Shown here piece after piece: positions 35,380 through 47,194 of a DNA stretch of 64,000 nt. Each line of letters begins with the position of its first letter. The stretch's first letter is position 1. A program made the translations under genes and the position numbers. The DNA is from Emydura subglobosa. Lineage: Eukaryota > Chordata > Testudines > Chelidae. The notes beneath the pieces are model-generated. The model made no database searches. It was not told the DNA's origin and saw only the letters and a list, made by a program, of their open reading frames with translations. The stretch lies in NCBI GenBank assembly GCA_007922225.1, contig ML679956.1, forward strand, positions 73,792,164-73,856,163, read 5' to 3'.

Positions 35380-35845
35380 AGAATATGCTTCCACAAAATA
35401 GCAAACCAAACCCAGTTTTGTCCTTTCCTCCCCACCCGTCTTCCTCAAATAGTTCAGTGTTAATGATTCCTAATTGTTCATATAAAAAGCAAACACCTTG
35501 AATCATGTTTTTGTGAGGTTCTATTTTCTACTTACACAAAATTGTTTATTTTAATTAAAAACAACCGAACAAACCCGGGCTTAGTTTGTCATGTTTCAGC
35601 TCACTGAAAATGATGTCCTCTGAGTTATAACCCCCTCTCTCATACAGAAGAATGAATTGAAAATGCTGCTATGGACTCAACTATAATTCCATAAACAATA
35701 CATTTTAAATCATTCTAATATGATATGCTGGACAGTCTATTTCCATACCAATGGACAGGTACAGTATTAAGAAATGCAGTGGAAAGTGATAGTAAGGGCT
35801 GGATTCTGATACCCTTGCTCATGTTTAATGTGACCTAACTTCACA
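35380..35845. other. Stretch with no recognised gene or repeat
   Basis: AT-rich; nothing assigned. Confidence 0.4.
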
Positions 35846-35847
35846 AA

Positions 35848-36053
35848 GGGTCTGTCCACACTGCAATTAAATGCCTGTGGCTGGCCCGTGTCAGCTGACT
35901 CCGGTTTACGGGCTGTTTGATTGTGATGCAGGCATTCAGGCTTGGGTTGGTGTCCAGGTTCTGAATGTCTACACTACAATTTTTAGCCCTGCAGCCCGAG
36001 TCGGCCAGTTCTGACCATGCTGCAGACCTCTTACTCCAGTGTAGATGTATCCA
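35848..36053. mobile_element. MITE of the 'gtctacactgcaatt' family, about 206 bp
   Basis: gggtctgtccacactgcaat, ggctggcccgtgtcagctga and an internal gtctacactacaattttt are hallmarks of a MITE that is abundant in turtles. The right end is agtgtagatgtatcc. The interior is a degraded inverted repeat. Confidence 0.8.
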
Positions 36054-36054
36054 T

Positions 36055-37225
36055 AAGAGTACGACTCAAGTCAAGGGGAATAAGGGTGGCAAAATCTGGA
36101 CATAAGGGGGCAGATCACTGACTGCTATAGTTGTCATAGCTCCATTGATTTCAAAGTTCAATCTGAAACACCTGGGATCCGCTCCAGTGCTTTTAAAGGT
36201 AGGGTAAAAAAGAGCTTGAACATTTTGGCCTCTGCAAATAAGATTGCTCGACTTTAGAACCTAGTCATATGTTCATGGTGGCAGATCTATGACTAGTCTG
36301 GATGTATAGATTTGACATTTCCTGATTACTGAAGTTCTGAAAGTACTGGGCGAGCTTCCAGCTGTGGCATGAGTCAAACTCATGTTCCTCTTGACTACTG
36401 AAGTCCAGCACTGAGTTCTCAGGCCAGTTACTGGAGAAGATTGTCTCCCTTCTGCAGAGCAAGTCTTATCAAGTACAATGAAGGGTGCGCGAGGCCTCAG
36501 CTCAGTAAAACTGCTCTTTATATGGATAAAAACTCTACTCAAATCTCCCTTTGGGGTGAGAAGACTGTGAAGACAATTTTGATGAGACCACTCTGGCAAT
36601 GACTGGAGTCCTAAAATATCCTAGACCGCAGTCAATCCCATTTTAGGCCTGGCTCTCAAATGGGGAAATTACACTGGTGAATATTCTTCTTCCGGCTGAG
36701 AGAAGAATTTGGAAGTGGGCTGGCTTAGACTCAGCCCAGATAAGACAGAGCTTGCAAAATGAGGCAGGGGTCATTTCAGCTCCCTCCACTCAGGTTCGCA
36801 TCTTGGAGGAGGGTGTGTGGAGTTGGATTATTGGCTACTATTGGCTATCCAGGCAGCATCAGTGTCCAGCAGTGATTTTTTCCATCTGCCCATTTTCTTC
36901 TCCATGTGACCTCCAATTCTCATCCACTCTTTCGTCACATCAAATGTTACATTAATATAAAGTATTCGACAATGAATGATACCTAGAGACCATGTGGAAA
37001 CTCAGCTAGTGCAGAAGCTGCTTTAGATATGGATTTGTCTATCAGAAGTGGCCTTTAGTGCAGATTCACTATATTAATGATATGCTAATGCCTCCCTGTG
37101 AACTTCTGAAAACCAGGCCCTAGATTGTTCACATTTCCTTCTTTAACTTTCTGTTTCTAAGGGACATGGGCATAATGGATATATGCACAACTTTCAGTCC
37201 ATTTGCATGTCCTGATCTTGCAGCT
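36055..37225. other. Stretch with no recognised gene
   Basis: A 108-codon minus-strand frame and a 92-codon plus-strand frame occur. Neither has a motif or splice context. Confidence 0.4.
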
Positions 37226-37229
37226 CAAT

Positions 37230-39346
37230 CGAATCATAGAAGATTAGGGTTAGAAGGGACCTCAGGAGGTCATCTAGTCCAACCCCCTGCTCAAAGCAGG
37301 CAACCCGAACTAAATCATCCCAGCCAGGGCTTTGCCTAGCCGGGCCTTAAAAACCTCTAAGGATGGAGGTTCCGCCACCTCCCTAGGTGACCCATTCCAG
37401 TGCTTCACCACCCTCCCAGTGAAAAACTTTTTCCTAATATCCAACCTAGACCTCCCCACACTGCAACTTGAGACCATTGCTTCTTGTTCTGTAATCTAAT
37501 ACCACTGAGAACAGCCTAGCTCCATCATTCCTGGAATTCCCCTTCAGGTAGTTAAATGCTCCTATCAAATCCTCCTTCATTCTTATCTTTTGCAGACTAA
37601 ACAAGCCTAGTTCCCTCAGCCTCTCCTCATAAGTCATGTGCTCCAGCCCTCTAATCATTTTCATTGCCCTCCGCTGGATTCTCTCTAATTTGTCCACATC
37701 CTTTCTGTAGTGGGGGGCCCAAAACTGCACACAATACTTCAGATGTGGCGTTACCAGTGCCGAATAGAGGGGAATAACCACTTCCCTCAATCTGCTGGCA
37801 CTGCTTCTACTAATGCAGCCCGATATGCCATTAGCCTTCTTGGCAACCAGGGCACACTGCTGACTCATATCCAGCTTCTTGTCCAATGTAACCCCCAGGT
37901 TCTTTTCTGCATAACTGCTGCCTAGTCAATCCTCAGTCCGTAGCAGTGCATGGGATTCTTCTATCTGAAGTGCAGGACCTTGCACTTGTCCTTCCTGAAC
38001 CTCAGCAGATTTCTTTGGCCCAATCCTCCAATTTGTCTAGGTCACTTCTGTATCCTATCCCTACCCTCAAGTGTGTCTACCACTCCCCTCAACTTAGTGT
38101 CATCTGCAAACTTGCTGAAGGTGGAATCCACCCCATCCTCCAAACCATTAATGGAGATGTTGAACAAAACTGGCCTGAGGCCAACCCCTGGGGCACTCTG
38201 CTTGTTACTGGTTGCCAACTAGACATTGAGCTGTTGATCACTACCCATTGAGCCCGATGATCAAGCCAGCTTTCTATCCACTTTATGGTCCATTCATCCA
38301 ATCCATACTTCTTTAACTTGCTGGCAAGAATTCTGTGTGAAACTGTATCAAAAGCTTTTCTAAAGTCAAGGTATATCACATCCACCGCTTTCCACACATC
38401 CACAAAGCCAGTCATTTCATCGTAGAAGACAATCGGGATGGCAGGCATGACTTGCCCTTGGTGAATCCATGCTGACTGTTCCTGATCACCTTCCTCTCCT
38501 CCAAGTGCCTCATAATGGATTCCTTGAGGACCTACTGATTAATTTTTTCCGAGGACTGATTTGAGGCTTACTGCTCTGTAGTTCCCCGGATCCTCCTCCT
38601 CCCCTTTTTTGAAGATGGACACTATATTTGCCTTTTTCTAATCATCCAGGGCCTCCCCATTTGCCACAAGTTTTCAAAGATAATGGCCATTGGCTCCACA
38701 ATCACATCAACCAACTCCCTCAGCACCATCGGATGCATTGCATCCGGCCCCAGGGACTTGTGCATGTCCAGCTTTTCTAAATAGTCCTGAACCTGTTCTT
38801 TCACCACTGAGGCCTGCTCATCTCCTCCCCATTCTGTGCTGCCCAGTGCAGTAGTCTGGGAGCTGACCTTATTGGTGAAGATGGAGGCAGAAAAATTATC
38901 GACTACTTCAGCTTTTTCCACATCATCTTTCACTAGGTTGCCTCCTCAATTCAGTAAGGGATCCATACTTTCTCTGGCCACCTTCTTGTTGCTAACATAC
39001 CTGTAGAAACCCTTCTTGTTACCCTTCACGTCCCTTGATAGCTGCGACTCCAATTGTGCTTTGGCCTTCCTGATTTCACTCCTGCATGCTCGAGCAATAT
39101 TTTTATACTCCTTCTTTGTCGTCTGACCAAGCTTCCACTTCATGTAAGCTTCCTTTTTGTGTTTAAGTTCACTGAAGATTTCTCTGTTAAGCCACGTTGG
39201 TCGCCTGCCATGTTTGCTATTTGCTATTCTTTCTGCGTATCAGGATGGTTTGTTCATCATTATTTCGTCTGCTCCTGCTTTTTTTTCCCTCAAGTCATAA
39301 TCCTCCTTCTGTTCATAACTTATTTCCACCTCATTTTACTATGATG
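37230..39346 (-). mobile_element. CR1 LINE, antisense, about 2.1 kb
   Basis: This is the longest CR1 copy here. On the minus strand it encodes, in order, a linker between endonuclease and RT (KKEYKNIARACRSEIRKAKA), the LGPDAMHPMVLRELVDVI finger block, VDVIYLDFRKAFDTVSHRIL, WVVINSSMSSWQPVTSRVPQ, and the C-terminal [18 protein letters not shown] part. The terminal block is at 37230-37290 (aatcatagaagattagggtt). Several frame breaks interrupt it. ORF1 and the endonuclease are missing by 5' truncation. Confidence 0.94.
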
Positions 39347-39468
39347 TAGAGTGTCTGATGTCCTGATTTTATAGAGACAGTCCTGATATTTGGGGCCTTG
39401 TCTTATATAGGCGCCTCTTACCCCCCACCCTTGTCCTGATTTTTTCACACTTGCATCTGGTCACCCTA
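39347..39468. mobile_element. Short TIR element with 8-bp duplication, 122 bp
   Basis: The ends tagagtgtctgatgtcc and atctggtcaccct(a) are inverted. Flanks ctatgatg (39339-39346) and ttatgatg (39469-39476) match at 7 of 8, suggesting a hAT-like element. The interior (cagtcctgatatttggggcc) is shared in degraded form with 63032-63145. Confidence 0.83.
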
Positions 39469-39479
39469 TTATGATGTCC

Positions 39480-40015
39480 CAAAGAGAGGTTTAGTATGAG
39501 TTCAGAGGCAGATTAATTCCTAATAAACAATGATATCATTTTCTTTCAAATGCTCATATTACTAAAAAATGGAGGGGTATATAAGTTAAGAAATATTGAA
39601 TGACCTACATATTCTGGGCCACCAACCTCTCACCATTCAAATCCAACCAAGAGATTCTCATTATCCTCAGTGTCCACAAGAAAGAAATAAAAAAATTATA
39701 ATAAACTTAAGAAAAATGTCCCAGTCATTCTCCTCTGGACTTCCCATTGTACCCTGTTGCCTTTGGCTATTTTGTACATGCCATAAGCCCTTTGAGGGAA
39801 TGGCTGTCTATATTTTGCTTATTGCAAAAGGTCAAACAAATTCTCAGCATTCAACATTTAATACATAATTATTAATAAACCAGCAAACTTCTCCCTTAAT
39901 AGGTCTTCCATTAGCAGGTCTTTACCCTACAATGTATTCCGGAATTTGATTTTTTTCCCCCTTTTTTAAAAAATGTTATGTATCCTATAGTTTTCAAAAT
40001 TGACAAGTGATTTTT
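39480..40015. other. Stretch with no recognised gene or repeat
   Basis: AT-rich; the 90-codon frame at 39596 has no motif. Confidence 0.4.
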
Positions 40016-40017
40016 GG

Positions 40018-40118
40018 ATGCTTAGAATTTTGGATGCCCAACTTGAAACACCCTCAAGGGGTCTGATTTTTCAGAAAGTGTGGAGCTCCCATCTCTGTAA
40101 ATCAAGCTCCCTAGAGGA
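40018..40118. repeat. Imperfect palindromic repeat
   Basis: aattttggatgcccaacttg, caaggggtctgatttttcag and an inverted tgtaaatcaagctccct arm follow the same scheme as the repeat at 4370. Confidence 0.65.
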
Positions 40119-40782
40119 GGCCTCTACATCACATTCACCCTACCTATAAAAGGCTTTATTTTTAGAATGCCCTTTAAAAGTTCTTGTGCATGGCTTAATT
40201 TAATTTAAATGTGCTGACTCTCATCACTACGTTTTCTCTGATATTACTCTTCTGGAGCAACTTGACCCTGAAGGTGATATTTTAAAGCAATAAATGAGAA
40301 GATGAGTAAAATCAATCAGAGCATTGTAGAAGAAACTGGTTGGGTTTCATCACTGGTCTGTAATTTAACTTTTTTTTTCATTTAAGGAAATAACAATTAT
40401 TACTGGTTAAAAATTATAGGCCAGTTCCTTGACATCGCTCTGGTGAAGTCATTGGAATTATGCTGGCTTTCACCCGCTGAGAATCTGGGTCTATATTTGC
40501 CATGTATCAAAATTTAGAATTTTGAGGCAGCAGCTGGAGAAGAGAGTGCTCAAATGACATGGCTGTTTCCCTGACCCGTGCTTGTGTGAAGAGTGGTGTT
40601 AACACTTTCACGAAAGAGGTCTTTGTCATTGCTGTTCAGGCTGAGTTCTCAAGCCTTTTCTCTCAAGCACTGATGCAGATATGGAGGGACTGCCAGGAAT
40701 AGCACAGCAAAAAGAAAGCACATCACTCAGAGAGAGGCTGCATTCAAAGCTAAACCTGGGAACAAAAAGTTGTGTGTTCTCT

Positions 40783-40796
40783 GGGGGGGGGGGGGG
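40783..40796. repeat. G14 homopolymer
   Basis: Fourteen G, then T, then GGG. See also the C22 run at 40968. Confidence 0.95.
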
Positions 40797-40967
40797 TGGG
40801 AGGCTTTTAGTGCTGTCTCCTTGGTTTTAATGTCTTCTTTTGACAGACGCCATTCAAAAGATATGTTTCCATAGTTTTCAACTTGTAGTGAAGTCGTGCA
40901 TCTCTAGACACATGTTGTCTCTCTGTTCAGCTGTTTGCAAGCCAATGTCATCCTTGGTGTAACTCCT

Positions 40968-40989
40968 CCCCCCCCCCCCCCCCCCCCCC
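40968..40989. repeat. C22 homopolymer
   Basis: Twenty-two C in a row, directly after a half-palindrome arm (tccttggtgtaactcc). Confidence 0.95.
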
Positions 40990-41082
40990 GACTTTACTGA
41001 AATTAAAGCAGAGTTGAATTTGGCCCTAATTGGTTTTGGTCCAATATAGAATTTCCATAATAATTAGTATTACAATTACGTC

Positions 41083-41565
41083 AAAGGGCCCCAACTGAGA
41101 TCAGGGCTCCAGTGGTGTAGGCATTGTAATGAGCACACTGAACAGCTTGCAATCTTAGCAAAGAAAGGATGGTAGACAGGAATGTTATCTGAGTTTTACA
41201 GAGTTGGAAATGAAGCAGAGGGAGATTCTTGAAACGTCTACACAGCTTGTGTAGACATACCCGAGGTAGCTTTAATCTAGCTAGCTCAAGTACGGAAGCA
41301 GTGAAGCCATGGAAGCATGGGCAGTACAAATTGCCCCAAACCCTTGATCAGTATTCAGACAGACAGCCCACACTGAAACCCATGCTGCTATGTCTTCACT
41401 GCTCCACTACTTCAGCTAGCTAGATTAGAGCTATCTCAAGTATGTCTACACAAGCTACACTCTCACTCTGTGATTGCAGTGTGGACATATCCTAAGTGAT
41501 TTGCTTGAAGTCACTCTAGGAATCCAGATTTCCCGAGACCTACTTGGTGCCTTTAACCACAGGAA
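41083..41565 (-). mobile_element. MIR-type SINE with tail, antisense, split by a MITE
   Basis: The inverted tail (gggccccaactgagatcagg) opens the copy. It then runs through gagttttacagagttggaaa and gaagcagagggagattctt, is broken at about 41233, and resumes at about 41493 with agtgatttgcttgaagtcac and aggaatccag. The two halves join in MIR order. Confidence 0.75.
41233..41492. mobile_element. Foldback MITE nested in MIR, about 260 bp
   Basis: The left arm has tgtgtagacatacccgaggt and tctagctagctcaagtac. The right arm has agctagctagattagagcta and ctcaagtatgtctacacaag, which fold back on it over more than 40 bp. It belongs to the same family as 13502-13877. The left flank tga and right flank taa are consistent with a Harbinger-type 3-bp target. 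Confidence 0.82.
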
Positions 41566-42160
41566 CGTCCTTTGGAATGCAGCATGTTCTTTTCATTGAC
41601 CAAGACGAAGTCTCTGTTAATGTTTTTTTGGTTTGATGTCGATCATACAGCACTGACATCAGTCAGTATCAAACAAATAATAATAATTAACCATCAGGAT
41701 TCAAGCTTAGTACCTTTCTGTAAACCACACACACACCGCAATTAAATAATGCACTTGGATCAACACTGAGAAGTGGAGACTCTTGGATGCAGGGTAGTCA
41801 TGAATGTTTCAGCCCATGATTTCCAGAAATGCATGCAATTTCTTGCTTGACCTTTCCTATGTACAATGCACCCCTTGCCCTCTTTGAGTTTCCCAGAAAT
41901 GCTGGATTAAAAACTTGCCCAGCTGTTGCTGGGGACCATAAGGAAGTGTTTAGTTTGACTTGGCGCATGGAGGAGCTACATGGAGTCCTGAACAATCTGC
42001 CACAGATGTGCAGCATAAGGAAATGTTGGCATAGGACACTGACAGTGGTGGAGTGTTTAAAGAGCTGGATTTGGAAAAAGGCACTGCTTTTTACCTTAGA
42101 ATGTGAAGAGGCTGTCATAGGCCCTCTCCAGGTAGAAGCACTGATACCTGCTCACCCAAA
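41566..42160. other. Stretch with no recognised gene
   Basis: A 121-codon plus-strand frame (41829-42194) and a 106-codon minus-strand frame overlap over most of their length. Neither has a motif. Confidence 0.35.
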
Positions 42161-42164
42161 GGCT

Positions 42165-42245
42165 ACCATAGTGAGCCTGATTGTGTGCGATTAAGCTCCA
42201 GACTTGCAGTGAGAGTTCTTGGGTTCAAATCCCAGATGAGTCCTC
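42165..42245 (+). mobile_element. tRNA-like SINE head
   Basis: gtgcgattaagctccagact and tcttgggttcaaatcccaga give an A-box-like and a clear B-box-like pol III promoter with roughly tRNA spacing. The acceptor ends do not pair, so this reads as a SINE head and not a tRNA gene. Confidence 0.55.
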
Positions 42246-42499
42246 CCATGACAGCTGCCATTTTGGCCAACACAGTGGGAATTGAACTGCAGACTTCCGG
42301 AGCTGAGAGTATGAGCTTGAACTAAAACACCAAGCTTCCCTATCCAGGACTATAACAGAATCATATCCTCTGTGGATCAGTCACAGCGGGAGGCCTGCAA
42401 CACACACACACCCTTTAAGCATGTGAGTATTGCCACTGAAGTCAATGGAACTACTCAGATCTTTAACGTTAAGCATGTGCATTAATCTTTGCTGGATTG

Positions 42500-42695
42500 G
42501 GGCCTTCAGTTGTAAGCTCTTCAAGGCAGGGAACAGGGAACTTTCTCTAGGCTTATATAGCACCTAGCACAATGAATCCCCAAATTTGATTACTACATCC
42601 ATTACAGGACACGACTTCATCTGGTGTAAATCAGCGTAGATTCACGGACTTCAGCGGAGCCGTGCCAGCACACCAGCTGTGGATCTGGCCCTAAA
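42500..42695 (+). repeat. SINE tail copy followed by a palindromic repeat
   Basis: gtaagctcttcaaggcaggg and tatatagcacctagcacaat are the SINE tail (to about 42590). From 42605 a hairpin repeat follows, with catctggtgtaaatcagcgt and, inverted, ccagcacaccagctgtggat around cggacttcagcgg. Confidence 0.7.
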
Positions 42696-42699
42696 TCTT

Positions 42700-44375
42700 C
42701 TTCTCCAGAGTTGCTTGAAAGGATCAGCTACCAGACTGCCAGTAGCATGTAGGTCACGGGAGAACTGGCCATCTGGCAGTTCTGGCAAATGCCAGAGGGG
42801 CTGGTGCACTCAAGGGCTGGTGGGCCGGCCCACCACGGACGCCTTTTATTAGGCCCTTCAGCTGGGCCTGGCCAAGAGCGGTAGCCACTCCCCTCTCCCG
42901 GCTCCGCCCCTTTCCCCCGCCACGTGGGCTCAGCGGCACCCTGGCCGATGTGCTTTAAATGCCAGGGCTGATTTTTAGCCCCAGTCTGTCACTGATGTAG
43001 GTAGTGGTATTTTGCTACTTTTCCATCCCCTCAGATCTACATTTCAGCAGTAATCTGAATTTATTTTTTATGTAGGGGATCTACATAACTCCAGTTGGCA
43101 CCATTCACCTTTCCCTATCCACTCACTGGGCCTAGGTCATGGTTCGGGAAAGAGATCCCAGCCCATCAGCATTTTGACTTGGGATGGGTTTCACAAAGGT
43201 ATTCAAACACCTAATCTTACCCTTAATGTCCACATTCACTTTTCTCCTTTTGTCTGTCTGAAGGTCAGATGGAATATTCCTTCCCACAGAGGCATAAGCC
43301 ACCATTTGTCCCTGTTTAAATCACCTCATCTGATTATCGTAAATAGAGGCAAAGTTTATTTATATAGGGTAGAAAACAAATAGAAAAACGGTAAAGAAAC
43401 CTATATAGCAGGATCCTAGTGGCACTGACATAGGTAGACGGCTGTAAAGTTTGTATCACAGAGTATGAACACATTCCAGAGCGTAAGTGAACAAAGCTTT
43501 TCTGTCTCGCCAGGATTCTCCTAGTTTAACATTTTAGAGCCTCAGCATGTGTCTTGTCTTAGTGCCAGAGCGTGAACCCCTTACTCACACTGGTGAGCAG
43601 TTACTTACCCAGGTGGTCCTGTTTTCTTCAATGGGCAGTTCCAGCTGAAATCAATGGGATTTATGGTAACTATTCCTCTTCCAGTATTTGCAAGAAGATC
43701 AATGAGAAGAGGGGTAAAAAGTTGACCGTACTTCCACAAAAGGTGTTTTTTAAAGAAAAAGCCCAGCAGGTGGTTTGCATAAAATCTCATTAGTCTCTTT
43801 AATTGTTTCAGACACCTCTTGGAAGAAAATGTCTCATTACCATTCATATTTACATAGCCTCTGGTTTTGTACTGACTGTCATGGAGCACAGAATTATAGA
43901 CCATATTATTTAATGTCTTAAGATTTATATGACAAGTACAATTCCTAGTGAGTGACCAGACACTGGATATTACTGCCTACCAAAACTAACAATGTGTAAT
44001 TTGATATGGATTTCCATCTCCATTATGCTGATTGAATAATTAACCTTTGCAAGTCTATGTCTTTGAGCCTTCTGGGGAATCAGGTTTGTTTTTTTCAATA
44101 GCAGACAACAGCATCCTTAGAGTCAAACCCTCAGTTGGAAATGGACTAACACAGGCAGACGGAGGGCCTCAATTAGCAATTTCTTTAAAACTCCAGAAAA
44201 GAAAAGATGTAAAGAAACTATTTGCAGCAACTTTGGAGTATGCGGTGATCAGCAAATCTCAACTAAAAGTTTGGATGCTATTCCAGCATTATTATTTAGT
44301 TAGTTATGATTTTTAATTTTTTTTTTACTGTTTGAGACTATTAAGTATATTAGAAACAAAAAGGAATCCTAACAT
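42700..44375. other. Stretch with no recognised gene
   Basis: There is a GC-rich patch at 42780-42980 and a palindromic fragment at about 43575-43690 (gttcttcaatggg.., tcaatgggatttatgg). Otherwise AT-rich without assignable features. Confidence 0.4.
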
Positions 44376-44377
44376 TG

Positions 44378-44765
44378 ATTACTAGATGGCATTTGACTTG
44401 GCGTAGTATATTTTGATTTAAAAAACATTAATTTTGTATCAGTCATGAAATGGATTAAAAGCTGGTTAACTGTCAGACCTCAAAATATAATTGTAAATGG
44501 AATTATGGTGGAGTAGGTATGCTTCCACTGGGGTCCCCCGGGGATCGGTTCCTGGTCCCCGGCTATTCAACATTTTTTATCAGTGATCTTGAGGAGAACA
44601 TAAAATCAGAACAAAAAAAGCTTCAATGACGGGGGGAGTGGTAAATAACAAAGAGGACAGGTCATTGATGCAGCGTGAACTGGATCGTTTGGTAAGCCAG
44701 GTGCAAGCAAACAATATGTGTTTTTAATATGGCCAAATATAAAAGTGTATTTTCACGCTCTCTGG
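44378..44765 (+). mobile_element. CR1/L3-like LINE fragment
   Basis: A decayed reverse-transcriptase block is readable: MKWIKSWLTVRPQNIIVNG, then a GVPRGSVPGPRLFNIF-like run with a frame break, then FISDLEENIKS. This is older than the gatgacctc CR1 copies, judging by the number of changes. Confidence 0.72.
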
Positions 44766-44769
44766 AGTG

Positions 44770-45250
44770 GCTCACAATGGAGTGCCAATCTCAGGGCAAC
44801 CTGTCAAAAAACAGACCTCAGGGCGGATGCCCCAAACTGGTGGTGTGTTCTATAATTAGATTTCACCAAGCCAGTAGCAAATGTGAACTCTTGGATCACA
44901 TTTTGAGTCTTTGACGTCTAATCATCACAAGCAATGACCACTTGCTTTGAAATGAGCCCTTTTCTGTTGAAGTTATTGATTTGCATTCCCCAAGCCTTTT
45001 TTCTCCTTTGATGGGTTATTTCGTTACAGGGGTAAACACGATGAAAATGTTTGCTGTTCCATCATAACAGGATACAGATAAATGAAAACAAAGCAAGTAA
45101 CATCCCATTCGTTTTCATGCCATTTAAACACCAAATACACTGTTATACGTTTAACAATCACTTTGATCTATACTAATACACAAGTGAATTGGCCTGGGGA
45201 TTTATCATGAGCTGCCACCTGGTCTGCCAGCATCCGATGTACACCCTAGG
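44770..45250. other. Stretch with no recognised gene
   Basis: AT-rich, nothing assigned. It may hold decayed sequence of the LINE on either side. Confidence 0.35.
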
Positions 45251-45254
45251 AACA

Positions 45255-46038
45255 AAGTGTATAGGCCATGCTGACAGGAGAGGGGACTCTAGCCTGGGAA
45301 TCAGTGACTCTTAAAAAGACTTGGGGTTTATGGTGGATAATCAATTGAACATGAGCTTGCGGTGTGATGCTGTGGCCAAAAGGGCTAATCTGATCCATGG
45401 ATGTGTAAACAGGAATATTGAGTAGGAGTAGGGTGGTGATATTGTCTCTGTTGCTACCAGTGATGAGACCCTTTCTGGAATACTGTGTCTAATTCTACTG
45501 CCCACAAGCCAAGAAGGTGTGACAGGGCCAGACCTGATGGCTACAGGAGAGCAGTGGAGGGTATCTATATTAGCCCCAGGATTAACAAATCCTTGTTCCC
45601 TGGGTGATTCAGCTGGGGCTACTCCAGGGCAATTAGGCCAGCTGAGGCCAAGCAGGGCACTAGCCCCAGTGGTTAAAAGCCTCCCGGTCAGGCAGACAGG
45701 GGCAGCGGAAAGGGAATTAGGAGGAGCAGCAAAGTGGAGCAGAGCTGCTACAGGGCTTGGAGCTGTTGCTACCACAACCCAAAGGTACCAGAGGCAGGGG
45801 GGTGCCTATCCGGGCACAGCCAGGGATCCTAGGCACAGAGGCCAGAGGGAAGGGCACTCCCCCTTCCCCTCCCCATGTTCCAGAAGCGGACCATGAGCAG
45901 TGGGGCCAAGGACGGGCGACCCAGGGAAGGCAGTAGCTCACGGACTAAGCAGTTGAGGCTACTCCTATGTCCTGTGGTGCAAAACAGGAGATCAGACTGG
46001 GTGATCAGAATGGTTCTTCTGGCCTTATAATTATGAAT
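45255..46038 (+). mobile_element. CR1/L3-like LINE 3' part with a GC-rich insertion
   Basis: The left half reads tcttaaaaagacttggggtt, cggtgtgatgctgtggccaa and gaatactgtgtctaattcta. The right end (aacaggagatcagactgggt, ggttcttctggccttataat) is the 'ggtcccttctggcctta' 3' end. Between them lies an unrelated block at 45519-45960, and part of the LINE appears to be missing. Confidence 0.72.
45519..45960. mobile_element. GC-rich inserted block, possible LTR or 5' LINE piece
   Basis: It begins tgtgacagggccagacctga and contains agggcaattaggccagctga and aagcctcccggtcaggcaga. Composition is purine-rich and clearly different from both sides. The start recalls repeated TGTGACAGGG ends seen in turtle genomes, but I find no target duplication and cannot name the family. 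Confidence 0.45.
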
Positions 46039-46059
46039 CACGGTGACCCACACTGTTCA

Positions 46060-46150
46060 AACATCTGACCCAATCCTGCAAACATGCATGAAAGCAATCC
46101 TTACTCACCCAAGTCAGCCATTAAGTGTTTCAGGATCTGGCCTTTACTCA
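46060..46150. repeat. Imperfect palindromic repeat
   Basis: cccaatcctgcaaacatgca and the inverted arm gtgtttcaggatctggcct surround a cttactcacccaagtc block. Confidence 0.62.
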
Positions 46151-46955
46151 GTAACAAACTATAAGGTCTGATCCCACTACCATTGAGATCAATGGAAGAA
46201 TTCACTGAGCAAGTCCAGTCCTGTGGACATATTTTCTCAGCTGCTGTAAATTGGCATTGCATTACGAAAGCCAATAGAGCTTTGTCTGTTTACTCTGGCC
46301 AATGATCTGGCCTGTATTGTATCTGTACCCAAACAGCAACAATGACATTCTAAAGAATTGTCTCCTTTCACTGTAGGACTTTCTTTAACTCCGAGTCAGA
46401 GAGAGAATTTAGCAGCAAAGCCATTCAGACAAGTCCAGGGCTCTCTTTAAAATTTGATACGATTATGTACTCAATCTCAACATCAAATGCAAAGAACCAG
46501 AAAGCAATCTTGCGGTTGCAGAGAGGATTAGATTTTTCTGTCCCTTTCTTTTCATGCAGAGGCAGAACATCATTCCAACTTGAGGGGCTCTTGTAAAATC
46601 ATTTTGTATTGGATATTAATGGGGAACTTGAGGGATTTCTCTGGACTCTTCTCCAGAGAGGCAAGCCTTCCAGGTTTATGACCCTGCATGTTGGGGACTT
46701 TAGATTTAAAGAATTACATCAGAGGTCATCTTAGAGAATTTCCTGGACAGTGAGATGCTCCTTGGAAAATGTTCAGAGCTTGTTGTATTTCTGACAACCG
46801 TGCTCAGAAAGGAACAGGTGCTGAGCTGTTTCACCTTATCTTCAGAAACTGATAAGAATGAGCCTTTTTTCTGTTTTCTTAGTGTTTTATGTTGCTGCCC
46901 ATCATCCTAAACAAAAAAGTTTGTTTTACTTGAATAAGAAGAAAAAGACACTAGC
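46151..46955. other. Apparently single-copy stretch
   Basis: The region 46360-46920 has no repeat landmarks and no coding signal. It is a reasonable place to look for intronic conserved elements. Confidence 0.35.
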
Positions 46956-46957
46956 TC

Positions 46958-47042
46958 AGATTCTCCTCTGCGTGCTATGGGGCAGATCAACAGAAGTCAA
47001 TGGAGTTATGATGAATTACACATGCTGAGGATCTGCCCTTTT
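46958..47042. repeat. Imperfect palindromic repeat
   Basis: gctcagattctcctctgcgt and, inverted, acatgctgaggatctgccct surround an agaagtcaatggagtt centre. Confidence 0.68.
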
Positions 47043-47194
47043 ATCTGCTTAGCACAGTTGAATATGGTGGGCACAGTGGGCACCCCAGTGCCAGTTTTCT
47101 ACCTGCCCGATCCCCAGCATAATTTAGAGCAACCTTAAGGATGCTTTAAACTACAGTGGCTGGCTCTGGCTCTGTCACACTGGCTAAGGACAAC

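Noticed and set aside
42165..42245. A tRNA gene
   Set aside because: A- and B-box-like sequences are present but the acceptor and anticodon stems do not pair; it reads as a SINE head.
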